Positions 18,182 to 27,202 of a DNA stretch of 64,000 bases are shown piece by piece. Every line of letters begins with the position of its first letter. Position 1 is the stretch's first letter. The notes under the pieces are model-generated. The model was not told the DNA's origin. It saw only the letters and a program-made list of their open reading frames with translations, and searched no databases. The stretch is taken from positions 939,001 through 1,003,000 of the forward strand of contig NZ_FXWM01000001.1 of assembly GCF_900177675.1 (NCBI RefSeq), written 5' to 3'. Position numbers and translations under genes: made by a program. Source of the stretch: Bacillus sp. OV166. GTDB lineage: Bacteria; Bacillota; Bacilli; Bacillales; Cytobacillaceae.

Positions 18182-18571
18182 GTTTATTAATTGTTCAACT
18201 GCCGGAATATCAGCTGGTGCCCACTTTAGTGAATCAAGGTTTTTTCTTTTTAGCCAAATTAGCTTGGAATGTTCGCTTGGAGTTGGCATTCCATCGACAA
18301 CTCTACATTTAATCGATTTTAAATTAATAATAAATGTTTCATATTCATGGGTATTATCGTTAAATACTTCATTTATTGTCTCAATTTTACAGCCCAATTC
18401 TTCATCAATTTCCCTTACGAGGGCTGAGTAGATATCCTCATTTGCTTCCACTTTTCCTCCTGGAAACTCCCACATATTTGGAATAGACATTTCTGGGGAT
18501 CTAAGAGCACAAAGAATCTCATTCTTTTCATTTTCAATTATTGCTGCGACTACTTTTACGAGCTTTTTCAA
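18173..18571 (-). CDS. Nudix hydrolase, (d)NTP pyrophosphohydrolase (MutT-like)
   Basis: A 132-residue MutT-type protein. The Nudix box GX5EX7REUXEEXGU is complete (GGKVEANEDIY... then REIDEELGC, residues ~38-60). WEFPGGK is typical of 8-oxo-dGTP or nucleotide-pool sanitising members. TTG start behind an excellent AAGGAGG. It lies tail to tail with the PLD-helicase gene, which suggests a shared role in nucleotide or DNA damage or defence. Confidence 0.9.
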   Translation of the reverse strand: MKKLVKVVAAIIENEKNEILCALRSPEMSIPNMWEFPGGKVEANEDIYSALVREIDEELGCKIETINEVFNDNTHEYETFIINLKSIKCRVVDGMPTPSEHSKLIWLKRKNLDSLKWAPADIPAVEQLINEK

Positions 18572-18736
18572 TGTAATCCTCCTTGATGATTGATTTACTA
18601 GTCATAATATATCACTTTTGATGGAAATATTCTTTAAGGGGATTTTTCTTTTTATTGTGAAAGTTTTGTTGGAAAAATAACCCTAATAATCTATCATTAA
18701 GATAATGTAACGAATCGGTTTAATGGAGTGATATTT

Positions 18737-18883
18737 TTGGAAAAAATAAATGTAATTGAAAGAATTAAAGATAGATTTTTAAAAAATGGTAAAACGATAG
18801 AAATCCCTTTATTAAAAGAGCAAAAGACATTTCAAGCGGTCTTAAATGATGATGGTATTAGCGTCAGCAATTTAGCCAATTAA
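18737..18883 (+). CDS. 48-residue protein, possibly truncated
   Basis: TTG start eight bases after GGAG; encodes a short acidic/basic protein ending in ISVSNLAN. The ending resembles the middle of longer hypothetical proteins in Bacillaceae that continue past an SNL motif, so it may be a truncated gene. Family not recognised with certainty. Confidence 0.45.
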   Translation: MEKINVIERIKDRFLKNGKTIEIPLLKEQKTFQAVLNDDGISVSNLAN

Positions 18884-19001
18884 TCTTTTTTATATTTTTG
18901 CATTGATAGCTGAGGCATCTAAACAGAGAGTATGAGTATAGTAAAGTGAGTCAAATTTTAAGAAAAATGAACGAACATTCCTGTCGATGGGGGATCTTAT
19001 T

Positions 19002-19469
19002 ATGCAACTATATTTTTATGATGAGAGATATAAAAATCTCATCGAACAGTATCAATTATCGGAGGAACAACTTCGATTTACTGGTACACCAACAGAATGT
19101 ATCAAACTTTCAAATGAAGATCCAGATCGTTATTCAATTTTAGCGATGGATCAAGAAAATTTGGTCACCTTTTTCAATCTGCATAAAAATGAAGGAGTAA
19201 AACCATTTTCTAATAATGATCGATCCATTTTACTAAGAGCGTTTTCGACAGATTTCCGTCATCAAGGTAAGGGGTATGCCAAGAATGTCCTTTTGCAATT
19301 ACCTTCCTTTGTAAAGGAACACTTTAGGGAAACGAAAGAAATTGTCCTAGCAGTTAACCTTCAAAATACTGTCGCACAAGGCTTATATAAAAAATGTGGA
19401 TTTATTGATGAAGGTGAACGAAGGATGGGGAGAAAAGGGGAACTTATCATCATGAGTTATCATTTGTAG
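19002..19469 (+). CDS. GNAT family N-acetyltransferase
   Basis: A 155-residue GNAT fold protein. FRHQGKGYAKNVLL near residue 87 matches the acetyl-CoA pyrophosphate-binding motif (Q/RxxGxG/A), and QNTVAQGLYKKCGF near residue 126 is the typical motif B end. I use ATG 19002, seven bases after GGGGGAT, rather than the in-frame ATG at 18987. The acceptor is unknown. Confidence 0.85.
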   Translation: MQLYFYDERYKNLIEQYQLSEEQLRFTGTPTECIKLSNEDPDRYSILAMDQENLVTFFNLHKNEGVKPFSNNDRSILLRAFSTDFRHQGKGYAKNVLLQLPSFVKEHFRETKEIVLAVNLQNTVAQGLYKKCGFIDEGERRMGRKGELIIMSYHL

Positions 19470-19499
19470 AATATAGACGGTACGTATGGATTGTTCTGC

Positions 19500-19572
19500 T
19501 CATTCCATGTACCCTTGGTACATATGGTCTGGAAAAACTAACTAAACGTTTGATTAAATTCTTGATTCCTTG
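19500..19572. repeat. degenerate repeat ending in ACTAAACGTTTGATTAAA, copy 1
   Basis: ACCCTTGGTACATATG through ACTAAACGTTTGATTAAATTCTT is repeated at 22055-22114. Copy 2 reads in frame as PWYTWAEKLTKRLIKYF; copy 1 carries a one-base shift. Both look like fossils of one short coding sequence. Confidence 0.45.
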
Positions 19573-19659
19573 ATACATATGAATAAAAAAGAGTAGTTGA
19601 ATCTAATAGATAGTAAATTAGTAAAATAGTAAAAAAGTAAAAAAGTGGAGGATTCTTTT

Positions 19660-19818
19660 ATGATGAATACCTTAATTCCTTTAATAACCTTTTTGCCACT
19701 AATTGTCCTAGCATTTGTTGTTAGATGGGTTTACCAAATTAAAAAAAATAGTGAAATTCAAGTTGAGCAAAACAAACAGATAATCTTGCTTTTGCAAAAT
19801 AAAGATATAAATAATTAA
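19660..19818 (+). CDS. 52-residue single-span membrane protein
   Basis: GGAGG lies eight bases ahead of ATG. Residues ~4-25 are hydrophobic (LIPLITFLPLIVLAFVVRWV), followed by a polar helical tail. No family recognised. From 19843 to 19921 an open segment without a start (ending near MKKSNETWIS) looks like a gene remnant; the rest up to 20180 shows nothing. Confidence 0.6.
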   Translation: MMNTLIPLITFLPLIVLAFVVRWVYQIKKNSEIQVEQNKQIILLLQNKDINN

Positions 19819-20180
19819 CTATTTAAGATGCAGGATTAGGTGCAATTGGTGTAGAAGGTACTGTCCACTACAAAGATGGTAATTGGCAAATGAAAAAGTC
19901 GAACGAGACCTGGATAAGCTAATTTTTGAAAAGGTAACGAATTAATTTGGAATATAAGGGGTGAGGAACTAAATTCAACAGACGTGTAAAGGACCTATTC
20001 AGTTTCTTGTGAACTAGGACTTCCAACCAAGCCCCTCCCTAATCCTTTACCTCAATTCTACGATTCCCTCCCCCCTATTAGAACTATTTAAGAGAATACT
20101 AGTTACTTTGGATATAAAAGGAAATCGAACATCTTTCACCCAATCCAGCTACTGGAAAAATTTAATAACTAATACAAAGA

Positions 20181-20212
20181 GTAGACCATTGCAACTTTGG
20201 TCTATTTTGTTT
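20181..20212 (+). terminator. putative terminator upstream of mqo
   Basis: TAGACCA and TGGTCTA pair around a nine-base loop followed by TTTTGTTT. Confidence 0.55.
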
Positions 20213-20396
20213 ATAAAAGGATTTCTCACTTTTTACCTGCTTTAAAATAATTTGAAATTATCATATAATATAAGTGTATAAATCTATAAACAACATTTTT
20301 ATACTATAAATAGGTATAATTAAGATAGAAAAGGTGTGTGACTAGGTCGCGCTTAGGTTAGTGTGACGTCTAGCCAAATTTTAGGGGAAAAGGTTG

Positions 20397-21917
20397 ATGA
20401 AAATGAACAACATAGAAACTAAAACAGACGTCATTTTAATTGGCGCCGGAATCATGAGTGCGACTTTAGGGACACTCTTAAAAGAATTAGTACCGGAATG
20501 TGACATTACTGTGTTTGAGAAGCTCGCTAACGCAGGAGAGGAAAGTTCTAACGAGTGGAATAATGCGGGTACGGGGCATGCGGCACTATGTGAACTTAAC
20601 TACACAGTCGAAAAACCGGATGGATCTTTAGATATTAGTAAAGCAATAAAAATTAATGAACAGTTTCAGGTTTCCATGCAGTTTTGGTCTTATCTTGTAA
20701 ACAGCAAGCTGATGCAAAATCCACAGGATTTTATCAGACAACTGACTCATATGAGTTTAGTTCAAGGGGAACAAAATGTTACGTTTTTAAAGAAACGTTT
20801 TGAAGCTATGTCAAACAATCCCCTATTCCAAGGGATGGAATTTTCGGATGACCATGATAAACTGACGGAATGGATTCCGCTTATCATGGAAGGCCGTAAA
20901 GTGAATGAACCGATTGCGGCAACTAAAATGGACGCTGGAACGGATGTCAACTTTGGTGCCTTAACACGGATGTTGTTTGATCACTTAGAGAGTAAAAATG
21001 TCAATATAAACTACAAACATAGTGTTAATAATATTAAACGTACGAGCGACGGCTTGTGGGAATTGAAAGTGCAGAATCTCGAAAGCGGTACAGTCGAACG
21101 CCATACGGCAAAATTCGTCTTTATTGGAGGCGGGGGAGGAAGTCTGCATTTACTGCAAAAATCCGGTATTCCTGAAGGAAAACATATTGGAGGATTCCCG
21201 GTAAGCGGAATATTTATGGTGTGCAATAATCCGAATGTTGTAGAGCAGAATCATGCAAAGATATACGGCAAAGCTAAGGTTGGTGCTCCGCCAATGTCTG
21301 TTCCGCATCTTGACACAAGATTTATCGATAATAAAAAATCGTTGCTATTTGGACCATTTGCCGGCTTTTCACCAAAGTTCTTAAAAACTGGTTCAATGTT
21401 TGATTTGGTAACTTCTGTAAATTCAGATAATATCTTAACTATGTTGGCGGCAGGCGTAAAAGAGATGTCATTGACAAAATACTTGATTCAGCAAGTTATG
21501 TTATCGAAAGAACAACGCATGGAGGAGTTACGTGAGTTTATCCCGAACGCCAAAAGCGAGGATTGGGATTTAGTAGTAGCGGGCCAACGTGTGCAAGTGA
21601 TCAAGGATACTGAAGCTGGCGGCAAAGGAACGCTTCAATTTGGTACGGAAGTGATTACTGCTGCTGATGGCTCGATCGCAGCATTACTAGGCGCTTCACC
21701 TGGTGCTTCTACTGCCGTGCACGTTATGCTCGAAGTAATCAAAAAATGCTTCCCGCAACATATGAATAAGTTGGAACCAAAAATCAAAGAAATGATTCCT
21801 TCTTATGGCAAGTCGCTAATGGAAAACCCCGAGCTTCTGCACGAAATTCATACATCAACAGCAAAGACGCTTGGTCTAAGCGAAAAAGAGCTGGAAAAAG
21901 AGTTGGTCTTTAGTTAG
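20397..21917 (+). CDS. mqo: malate:quinone oxidoreductase
   Basis: A 506-residue FAD-dependent enzyme that oxidises malate to oxaloacetate at the membrane and passes electrons to quinone. The N-terminal dinucleotide motif [11 protein letters not shown] is near residue 17; [18 protein letters not shown] and [12 protein letters not shown] are strongly conserved Mqo blocks. Length fits the family. ATG 20397 is eight bases after AGGGGA; ATG 20403 is an alternative. It is monocistronic, ending in a clear hairpin. Confidence 0.96.
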   Translation: MKMNNIETKTDVILIGAGIMSATLGTLLKELVPECDITVFEKLANAGEESSNEWNNAGTGHAALCELNYTVEKPDGSLDISKAIKINEQFQVSMQFWSYLVNSKLMQNPQDFIRQLTHMSLVQGEQNVTFLKKRFEAMSNNPLFQGMEFSDDHDKLTEWIPLIMEGRKVNEPIAATKMDAGTDVNFGALTRMLFDHLESKNVNINYKHSVNNIKRTSDGLWELKVQNLESGTVERHTAKFVFIGGGGGSLHLLQKSGIPEGKHIGGFPVSGIFMVCNNPNVVEQNHAKIYGKAKVGAPPMSVPHLDTRFIDNKKSLLFGPFAGFSPKFLKTGSMFDLVTSVNSDNILTMLAAGVKEMSLTKYLIQQVMLSKEQRMEELREFIPNAKSEDWDLVVAGQRVQVIKDTEAGGKGTLQFGTEVITAADGSIAALLGASPGASTAVHVMLEVIKKCFPQHMNKLEPKIKEMIPSYGKSLMENPELLHEIHTSTAKTLGLSEKELEKELVFS

Positions 21918-22054
21918 ATCTTTGGATGTAGAAACCAAGGTTGCTAGTGAATAGATTCACTCGATAGTTTTTAAGAGAAATATAGGATTGTAAGTCAAAG
22001 ATTGGCATGATCATATAAAGAGTGGAGAAAAAACCAACTAAACGGTTAATTAAA

Positions 22055-22114
22055 TCGGACAACCCTTGGTATACATGGGCTGAGAAACTAACCAAACGTT
22101 TGATTAAATACTTT
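22055..22114. repeat. degenerate repeat, copy 2 (PWY..KLTKRLIK)
   Basis: See copy 1 at 19500. A further shorter echo (AACTAAACGGTTAATTAAAT) lies at 22035-22054, giving an internal tandem. The mqo gene sits between the two main copies. Confidence 0.45.
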
Positions 22115-22117
22115 TCA

Positions 22118-22152
22118 AGAGACCCTGATATCGTTCATCAGGGTTCTTTTTA
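22118..22152 (+). terminator. terminator downstream of mqo
   Basis: ACCCTGAT and ATCAGGGT pair around a seven-base loop, followed by TTCTTTTTATT. Confidence 0.75.
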
Positions 22153-22226
22153 TTACTCTATATTTTAAATGGTGAAGGAGAGTTAGAGAAAAGAGGTTCT
22201 TGACCTTGATGACCTAAGAGAGAAAC

Positions 22227-22266
22227 AAAAATGAACACAGGCATAAGGCTCCCGTGTTCATTTTCA
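22227..22266 (-). terminator. terminator downstream of yfmQ
   Basis: AAAATGAACAC and GTGTTCATTTT form an eleven-base-pair stem in the yfmQ 3' region; usable on both strands. Confidence 0.6.
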
Positions 22267-22405
22267 TTTCAGAGTAAAATTATTATTCAATTTTTAGAAA
22301 AGCTGGGGATAGGTATAGGTGTTTTCTAGTTAACAATCGCACTACGATAGTTTAAGTACAACTTTTCACGAATAGTTGAAACCGTCTTTATTCTGATCTA
22401 TTAAA

Positions 22406-22846
22406 CTAAATCCCCTGTACGGCCAAAGAACTTTTTTGGAGGTGATCTGAAAGAAGACTATACGCAACTACTTTCTTCTTGTACTGTTTGACTACATCAA
22501 TGCGATCGTTATAGCTAAAAACAAATAACCTAACATCTTTTTTGCCTCTTTTTGTATCAATGACTAATGGAGTCTCACTGTTCTCTGGATGCAAATATAA
22601 TTCCTCGGTCCCTGGAAATATATAATGCTGCTTTAAAAATGTTGCTTCGTTAAAGGAATGAATAACTTGAATTTTGTCTTTACCTTCTAAGAGTTTTCCG
22701 TCAATTGTTACGGATACATTCGGTTCACTAAGTTTTGAATGAATTTCAAATTTCCTAATAAGCCATTCCACAGGACCAGTTGGAAGACAGGTCATTAATA
22801 TTTTTACAATACTTAAAAGAATTATCGAAATTACAGCCCAGGTCAT
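22406..22846 (-). CDS. yfmQ: YfmQ family protein
   Basis: A 146-residue protein matching Bacillus YfmQ in length and layout: an N-terminal membrane segment (MTWAVISIILLSIVKIL), then a soluble part with SFNEATFLKQHYIFPG and LYLHPENSETPLVID. No enzymatic motif is visible. Start behind GGAGATGA. Function is unknown in the family. Confidence 0.75.
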   Translation of the reverse strand: MTWAVISIILLSIVKILMTCLPTGPVEWLIRKFEIHSKLSEPNVSVTIDGKLLEGKDKIQVIHSFNEATFLKQHYIFPGTEELYLHPENSETPLVIDTKRGKKDVRLFVFSYNDRIDVVKQYKKKVVAYSLLSDHLQKSSLAVQGI

Positions 22847-23213
22847 TTTCCATCATCTCCGTTAAAGCTTTAATTTGTTATTAGTTTATATAATAATATC
22901 TCACCTGGGTCAATTGTTAACCATCCAATTCAATTGAAAATATACCATCCACTTGTAACTAGAGGGAATGGTAAGGATGAGTCGAATAGACTCTTCGCAA
23001 ATAGATCGCCAGGATGGGCTCATTTAGGAATTGTTTAATCATAAATTTAATCCGCAGCATGCGTATTACTCCTTTTCAAGAAACCTTTTGATATTAATTA
23101 AGATATGGTGTGTTTTTCAAAAGTATCCCATCCCTTGATGCAAGCCGATTATCATTGAGAAGAATTTATATACAGATATGATGATGATTACCCGACTACC
23201 TGTCCCATTCGTA

Positions 23214-23238
23214 TAAAAAAAGCCGCCATTTTGGCAGC
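23214..23238 (-). terminator. terminator of the MATE gene
   Basis: GCTGCC/GGCGGC stem followed on the minus strand by TTTTTTTAT. Between here and yfmQ (22860-23213) I see no feature. Confidence 0.7.
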
Positions 23239-23263
23239 ATGGTTAGCGAAGTAACCTTGTAAT

Positions 23264-24634
23264 CTAAGACACGCTTGGCGATACTTTCTGGTCGGCAATT
23301 TTTTTCTTTAACCAAGGTTTGGAGACCCACCGGTTCAAGGCGAAAAATCCTCGGATACATTCATCGATTCCTTGGGCCAGCCAAATTCCTAGTAGCCCTA
23401 AACCAAGTGTAATTCCGAAAAAGTAACTAAATACTACGGCAATGCCCCACATGCAGATCACACCGATGACAACTGGGAACCGTACATCACCTACTGATTT
23501 TAAAGAACCCATAAGAACGATATTCATGGCACGGCCAGGTTCAATAAATACAATCGCCCACAATACTGGAAGAGCTATAGCAATAATGTTAGTATCGGTT
23601 GTAAATATAGTTAAGATGGGCTTACCAATGAAAGCAACAGCAAGAGAAACTGCAGCTGAAACAATGACTGCAATTTTTAATGTCTTAAGACCCCTCTTCA
23701 GGGCTCTGTCGTATTGCTTAGCTCCAATATAGCGGGCAATCAAAAGTTGTGTCCCTTGGGCAATTGCGACTGTAAACAGGAAGCAAATCATCGATATATT
23801 CAAAATATACACCCGTGCGGCTAATGCTGCATCCCCGGTAAGTGCGACAAAGCTAGTAATCACCACTTGTGAAAATTGATAGGAAAGGTTTTCTCCAGCA
23901 GATGGAATACCGATGGACAGAAGCTCCTTTACATCGGTTTTATTAATTTGAAAGATATCTTTTATATGAAACTTTAAAGCTAGTTGTTTATAAACAAAGT
24001 AAAACAGTGCTACAATGATAAAAATTCGGGCAACAAACATGGAATAGGCCACCCCAGCAACACCTGTTACAGGAAGGCCGAACCATCCTTTAATAGCAAT
24101 AAAGGAACCGATCATACTAATCACATTCATGATGACCGTAACAACCATGGTTTCTTTTGTATGTCCGTAGCTGCGCAAAACAGCACTTAAAGCTAAAGAG
24201 ATGGCTTCAAGGAAAAGTGATAGACCTATGATGGTAAGGAAGGTGAAAGCAAAATCGTAAACTTCCCCGCTAAGTCCGTAAAATTTTAAAAACAAACCGC
24301 CAAAAGCAACCACAATGATGGTCATCACAACTCCAAACCAGAAATTCACCCCAAAGGAAGATCTTGCAAGGCGTCGTGCCCGATCCAATCGGTTTGCTCC
24401 TAAATTTTGACCGATAAGGATGGTCGCTCCGATGGCTGTGATGTTAAATACTAAAATAAAAATATTAAGAATCTGATTGGCTACTCCAACTCCTGCAACA
24501 GCGTTGTCTGAATATCCGCTTAAAATTAATGTAGCAACAATTCCCATACTCATATGAAGCGATATTTCGATAAAAAGAGGCCATGTGATACTAAACAATG
24601 ATTGATCCTGGTACTTATTGTTCTCTACAGTCAA
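23264..24634 (-). CDS. MATE family efflux transporter
   Basis: A 456-residue, 12-helix multidrug and toxin extrusion protein, exchanging cations for Na+ or H+. Two homologous halves are visible, each beginning with a SITWPLF/LSIGIPSA-like helix; IGQNLGANRLDRARR and IARYIGAKQYDRALKRG are the paired cytoplasmic loops. TTG start behind AAGGAG. Substrate unknown. Confidence 0.9.
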   Translation of the reverse strand: MTVENNKYQDQSLFSITWPLFIEISLHMSMGIVATLILSGYSDNAVAGVGVANQILNIFILVFNITAIGATILIGQNLGANRLDRARRLARSSFGVNFWFGVVMTIIVVAFGGLFLKFYGLSGEVYDFAFTFLTIIGLSLFLEAISLALSAVLRSYGHTKETMVVTVIMNVISMIGSFIAIKGWFGLPVTGVAGVAYSMFVARIFIIVALFYFVYKQLALKFHIKDIFQINKTDVKELLSIGIPSAGENLSYQFSQVVITSFVALTGDAALAARVYILNISMICFLFTVAIAQGTQLLIARYIGAKQYDRALKRGLKTLKIAVIVSAAVSLAVAFIGKPILTIFTTDTNIIAIALPVLWAIVFIEPGRAMNIVLMGSLKSVGDVRFPVVIGVICMWGIAVVFSYFFGITLGLGLLGIWLAQGIDECIRGFFALNRWVSKPWLKKKIADQKVSPSVS

Positions 24635-24789
24635 TTTATTCTCCTTCTTTACTCAAAATCATATAAAACCTATATTACTACATTTACTCTAAATGAAAAT
24701 AAAAAAGTTACTCTTAAAAATTCCAGTTGGACTGATGGACAATATCCTTGTCCTATTTAACAACCGAAAACGGATATTGTGCTGAAAAG

Positions 24790-24817
24790 GTGAAAAGCTT
24801 ACTCAAAGAGTAAGCTT
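24790..24817 (-). terminator. terminator overlapping the cwlJ stop
   Basis: AAGCTTACTC and GAGTAAGCTT pair around AAA, followed on the minus strand by TTCACCTTTT. Confidence 0.75.
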
Positions 24818-25256
24818 AACCACTATAAACACTATCACATGTTCCAGGTTTTGGTTCATAAAAACAATGTTCTTTAAATTGACCAGATTTAGGTTGACCG
24901 TACCATGTTGGCGGGCATGGAGCATGTGGATTAAAATACCAAAGAGCAAATTTCGCTGGGTGGTCTCTCCAATAATCCAAATTCTGTTTTGCTAATCTTC
25001 TTTCAGAAGTTCTTGATCTTTGATAAAATACATTCCCTTTTTGAACAGCTTCAAAGGAATAATTTCCTCCTTGTACTTGAAAAATAACCTGGCGAATTAA
25101 TCTTATATCTTTAAAGTCTAAACAATTTGCTACAAGACGATTCACAATTACATTTCCAACATATAACATTCCCTGTTGTCCTTCACCTTCAGCTTCTGCT
25201 CTCATCATCCTTGCCATTAAGTCAACGTCTGAACTTCGGTAATTTACTCTTGGCAT
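24816..25256 (-). CDS. cwlJ: spore cortex-lytic cell wall hydrolase CwlJ
   Basis: A 146-residue SleB/CwlJ-type hydrolase that degrades spore cortex peptidoglycan during germination. Diagnostic blocks: DVDLMARMMRAEAEGEG near residue 10 (with the catalytic glutamate), GMLYVGNVIVNRL and KFALWYFNPHAPCPPTWYGQ. No signal peptide, as in B. subtilis CwlJ, which is put in the coat during sporulation. I use ATG 25256 behind GGGGTGA; the longer frame to 25325 lacks support. No gerQ gene lies beside it, unlike many bacilli. Confidence 0.93.
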   Translation of the reverse strand: MPRVNYRSSDVDLMARMMRAEAEGEGQQGMLYVGNVIVNRLVANCLDFKDIRLIRQVIFQVQGGNYSFEAVQKGNVFYQRSRTSERRLAKQNLDYWRDHPAKFALWYFNPHAPCPPTWYGQPKSGQFKEHCFYEPKPGTCDSVYSG

Positions 25257-25404
25257 TTTTTCACCCCAAAAATATAGTATGAAAAAAAGCCTATATTGAT
25301 GTAGACTTTTTTCAAATAAAATCACCTTTCATCCTACGTCCAAATATATTTCGGTTGTTCCATTCATACTTGCGTGCAACACATAAATATTCATCTTCAT
25401 TCCC

Positions 25405-26031
25405 TTATGATTTTTTAGTTCTCCGTAAAAAAGATAGTCCAATCACTACGACAGTTACAGGGAGGATAAGCCAGAGCCAATTAAATGAGTGATTTTCTTC
25501 TTCGGAGTATGTTTCGTTTTCAAAATTTTCATAAGAAGATGCTGTTTCTATTTCTTCAGGCACTACCATGTCCGATTCATTTTCATCAAAACTAACCGTT
25601 TCAGAATATAAATCATTTTCTACTGGTTCATCTTCTGGTATTTGTACATCCATTCCTTCTAAATCAGCAAGCGTATAAACGTTCCCTTCTTCATCAGCAT
25701 ATGTAGGTTCAACATCGTTTGTATTGTTTAACATTAATAAAATCGTTCCAAAAACAAGCGTTTTTGATAAAACATCGCCAGAAAAATAACGTGTAGATTT
25801 TGGATATTTTGTCGTAAGTGAAGAATAAGATGTCGGTCTTGTCGTTGTGTTCGTTGTACTGCTTGAGCTCGGTTTTGACGGCGAAGTCTTCGGAGTCGTC
25901 GTAGACGGATTGGTATAGCTAGGACTCGTCCCCCTCGTCCCGCCTGTTCGTGTTTTTGCCTCAGCAATGACATTACAAAGTAAAAAACTTAAAACAAGGA
26001 TAGATAGCACACTAATCATCGTTTTTTTCAT
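25405..26031 (-). CDS. secreted Ser/Thr/Pro-rich membrane-anchored protein, unknown function
   Basis: A 208-residue protein with an N-terminal signal peptide (ISVLSILVLSFLLCNVIAEA), a low-complexity Ser/Thr/Pro segment (residues ~28-75), a hydrophobic patch near 90-100, an acidic middle, and a C-terminal membrane segment WLWLILPVTVVVIGLSF followed by RRTKKS. This suggests an envelope protein with a flexible extracellular linker. It is divergent from an ECF sigma factor gene, so the two may be co-regulated. No family recognised. Confidence 0.7.
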   Translation of the reverse strand: MKKTMISVLSILVLSFLLCNVIAEAKTRTGGTRGTSPSYTNPSTTTPKTSPSKPSSSSTTNTTTRPTSYSSLTTKYPKSTRYFSGDVLSKTLVFGTILLMLNNTNDVEPTYADEEGNVYTLADLEGMDVQIPEDEPVENDLYSETVSFDENESDMVVPEEIETASSYENFENETYSEEENHSFNWLWLILPVTVVVIGLSFLRRTKKS

Positions 26032-26252
26032 TTATATCCCCTCCTATAAAATAGCCAGCTCAGATTAAAGAACCTGCTTCCTTTAATTGATTATACTTAG
26101 TAGAATAATATTAACATATTTTTCCTAATAAAATACGAAAAGCCGTGCGATTTAAATGAGATGGGCCTATCGTTGTTCCTTTACGAAAAAAAACTGTTTT
26201 TAAAAACTTATCTAAGAGTACATCGTCTATTGTTTATGAAGGAGGGATGGAC

Positions 26253-26765
26253 GTGGAAGAAATGACTTTGGAAGTATTAGATACAGAAGACAAAGAAGTA
26301 CTTATAGACGAAATTATGAATAGGTATGGACAGGAAGTCCTCCAGCTTGTTTTTTCATATGTAAATAATCGTACCATAGCAGAAGACCTAACTCAGGATA
26401 TATTTGTTAAGTGCTATAAAGGACTTCATACATATAGAGGCAAATCGAAGTTAAGAACATGGTTGTGGAGGATTGCTATCAATCATTGTAAGGATTTTCT
26501 AAAAAGCTGGTATAACAAGAACGTGGTCATAACAGAGTTTGAACCGCTAAACAACACGACAAAAAAGGAAATGGTTGAGCAGGCTGTCATCCAAAAACAA
26601 GAGGATGATCAATTGATTTCAGCGATCATGATGCTGCCAATTAAGTATCGAGAAGTGGTATATCTCTTTTATTATGAGGAACTGCCCATTAAAGAAATTG
26701 CGTTATTAACGGAAGTGGGAGATAACACAGTGAAAACCAGGCTCAGACGTGCAAAGAACTTCTGA
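26253..26765 (+). CDS. ECF-type RNA polymerase sigma factor, C-terminus frameshifted
   Basis: A sigma-70 family ECF protein. Region 2 reads NRTIAEDLTQDIFVKCYKGLH and KLRTWLWRIAINHCKD; region 4 reads LPIKYREVVYLFYYEELPIKEI and DNTVKTRLRRAK. I choose GTG 26253 because GGAGGG abuts the upstream ATG. Adding one base after GCAAAG at ~26756 would continue the frame as KELLKERLEE to a TAG at 26783-26785, the normal ending. So a one-base loss has replaced about nine C-terminal residues with NF. The DNA-binding helix is intact. No anti-sigma factor is recognisable; PadR and SEDS genes follow. Confidence 0.85.
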   Translation: MEEMTLEVLDTEDKEVLIDEIMNRYGQEVLQLVFSYVNNRTIAEDLTQDIFVKCYKGLHTYRGKSKLRTWLWRIAINHCKDFLKSWYNKNVVITEFEPLNNTTKKEMVEQAVIQKQEDDQLISAIMMLPIKYREVVYLFYYEELPIKEIALLTEVGDNTVKTRLRRAKNF

Positions 26766-26787
26766 AAGAACGATTGGAGGAATAGTG

Positions 26788-27195
26788 ATGGAGGACCGTT
26801 TAAAGAACTTAAAAAAGGCGATGGATCAACGGGCGTTTTCTCAATTGAACTTTACAGAGAAGCATCGAAGAAACATCCGTGAAAAAATTAATCAACAAAC
26901 CGAAAATGACGAAGATATTCTGCTAGCGGTTATGCTGCTACTTGTTCATGAAAAAACAGGCTTTGAATTAACGAAGCTGTTGCGGGGAAGAGGTATCCGA
27001 AAATTTGAAGACAACGAAGGTTTTTTATACACTTTTTTACATCGATTAGAACAGTCCGGATCTATACAATCAAGCTGGACGGAAGATGAGGCGAAGTATT
27101 ATCAATTAACGGACATAGGCCGAAAAGTGTTGAGAAAGATAGAGAAAAAACAAAACAAAAAACAAGTGGTATTGAAAGAATTATTTGAGAGGTGA
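26788..27195 (+). CDS. PadR family transcriptional regulator
   Basis: A 135-residue protein with an N-terminal charged helix and a PadR-type winged helix (LLLVHEKTGFELTKLLRG... and FLYTFLHRLEQSGSIQSSW, residues ~45-105). PadR proteins usually repress their own operon. ATG 26788 follows GGAGGAATAGTG and nearly overlaps the original sigma stop. Its stop overlaps the reading region of the next gene, so the three form one operon. Confidence 0.82.
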   Translation: MEDRLKNLKKAMDQRAFSQLNFTEKHRRNIREKINQQTENDEDILLAVMLLLVHEKTGFELTKLLRGRGIRKFEDNEGFLYTFLHRLEQSGSIQSSWTEDEAKYYQLTDIGRKVLRKIEKKQNKKQVVLKELFER

Positions 27196-27202
27196 TGCAG
27201 TT

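Noticed and set aside
18946..19143. Open frame overlapping the start of the GNAT gene
   Set aside because: It is out of frame with the conserved acetyltransferase, which has the better ribosome site and motifs.
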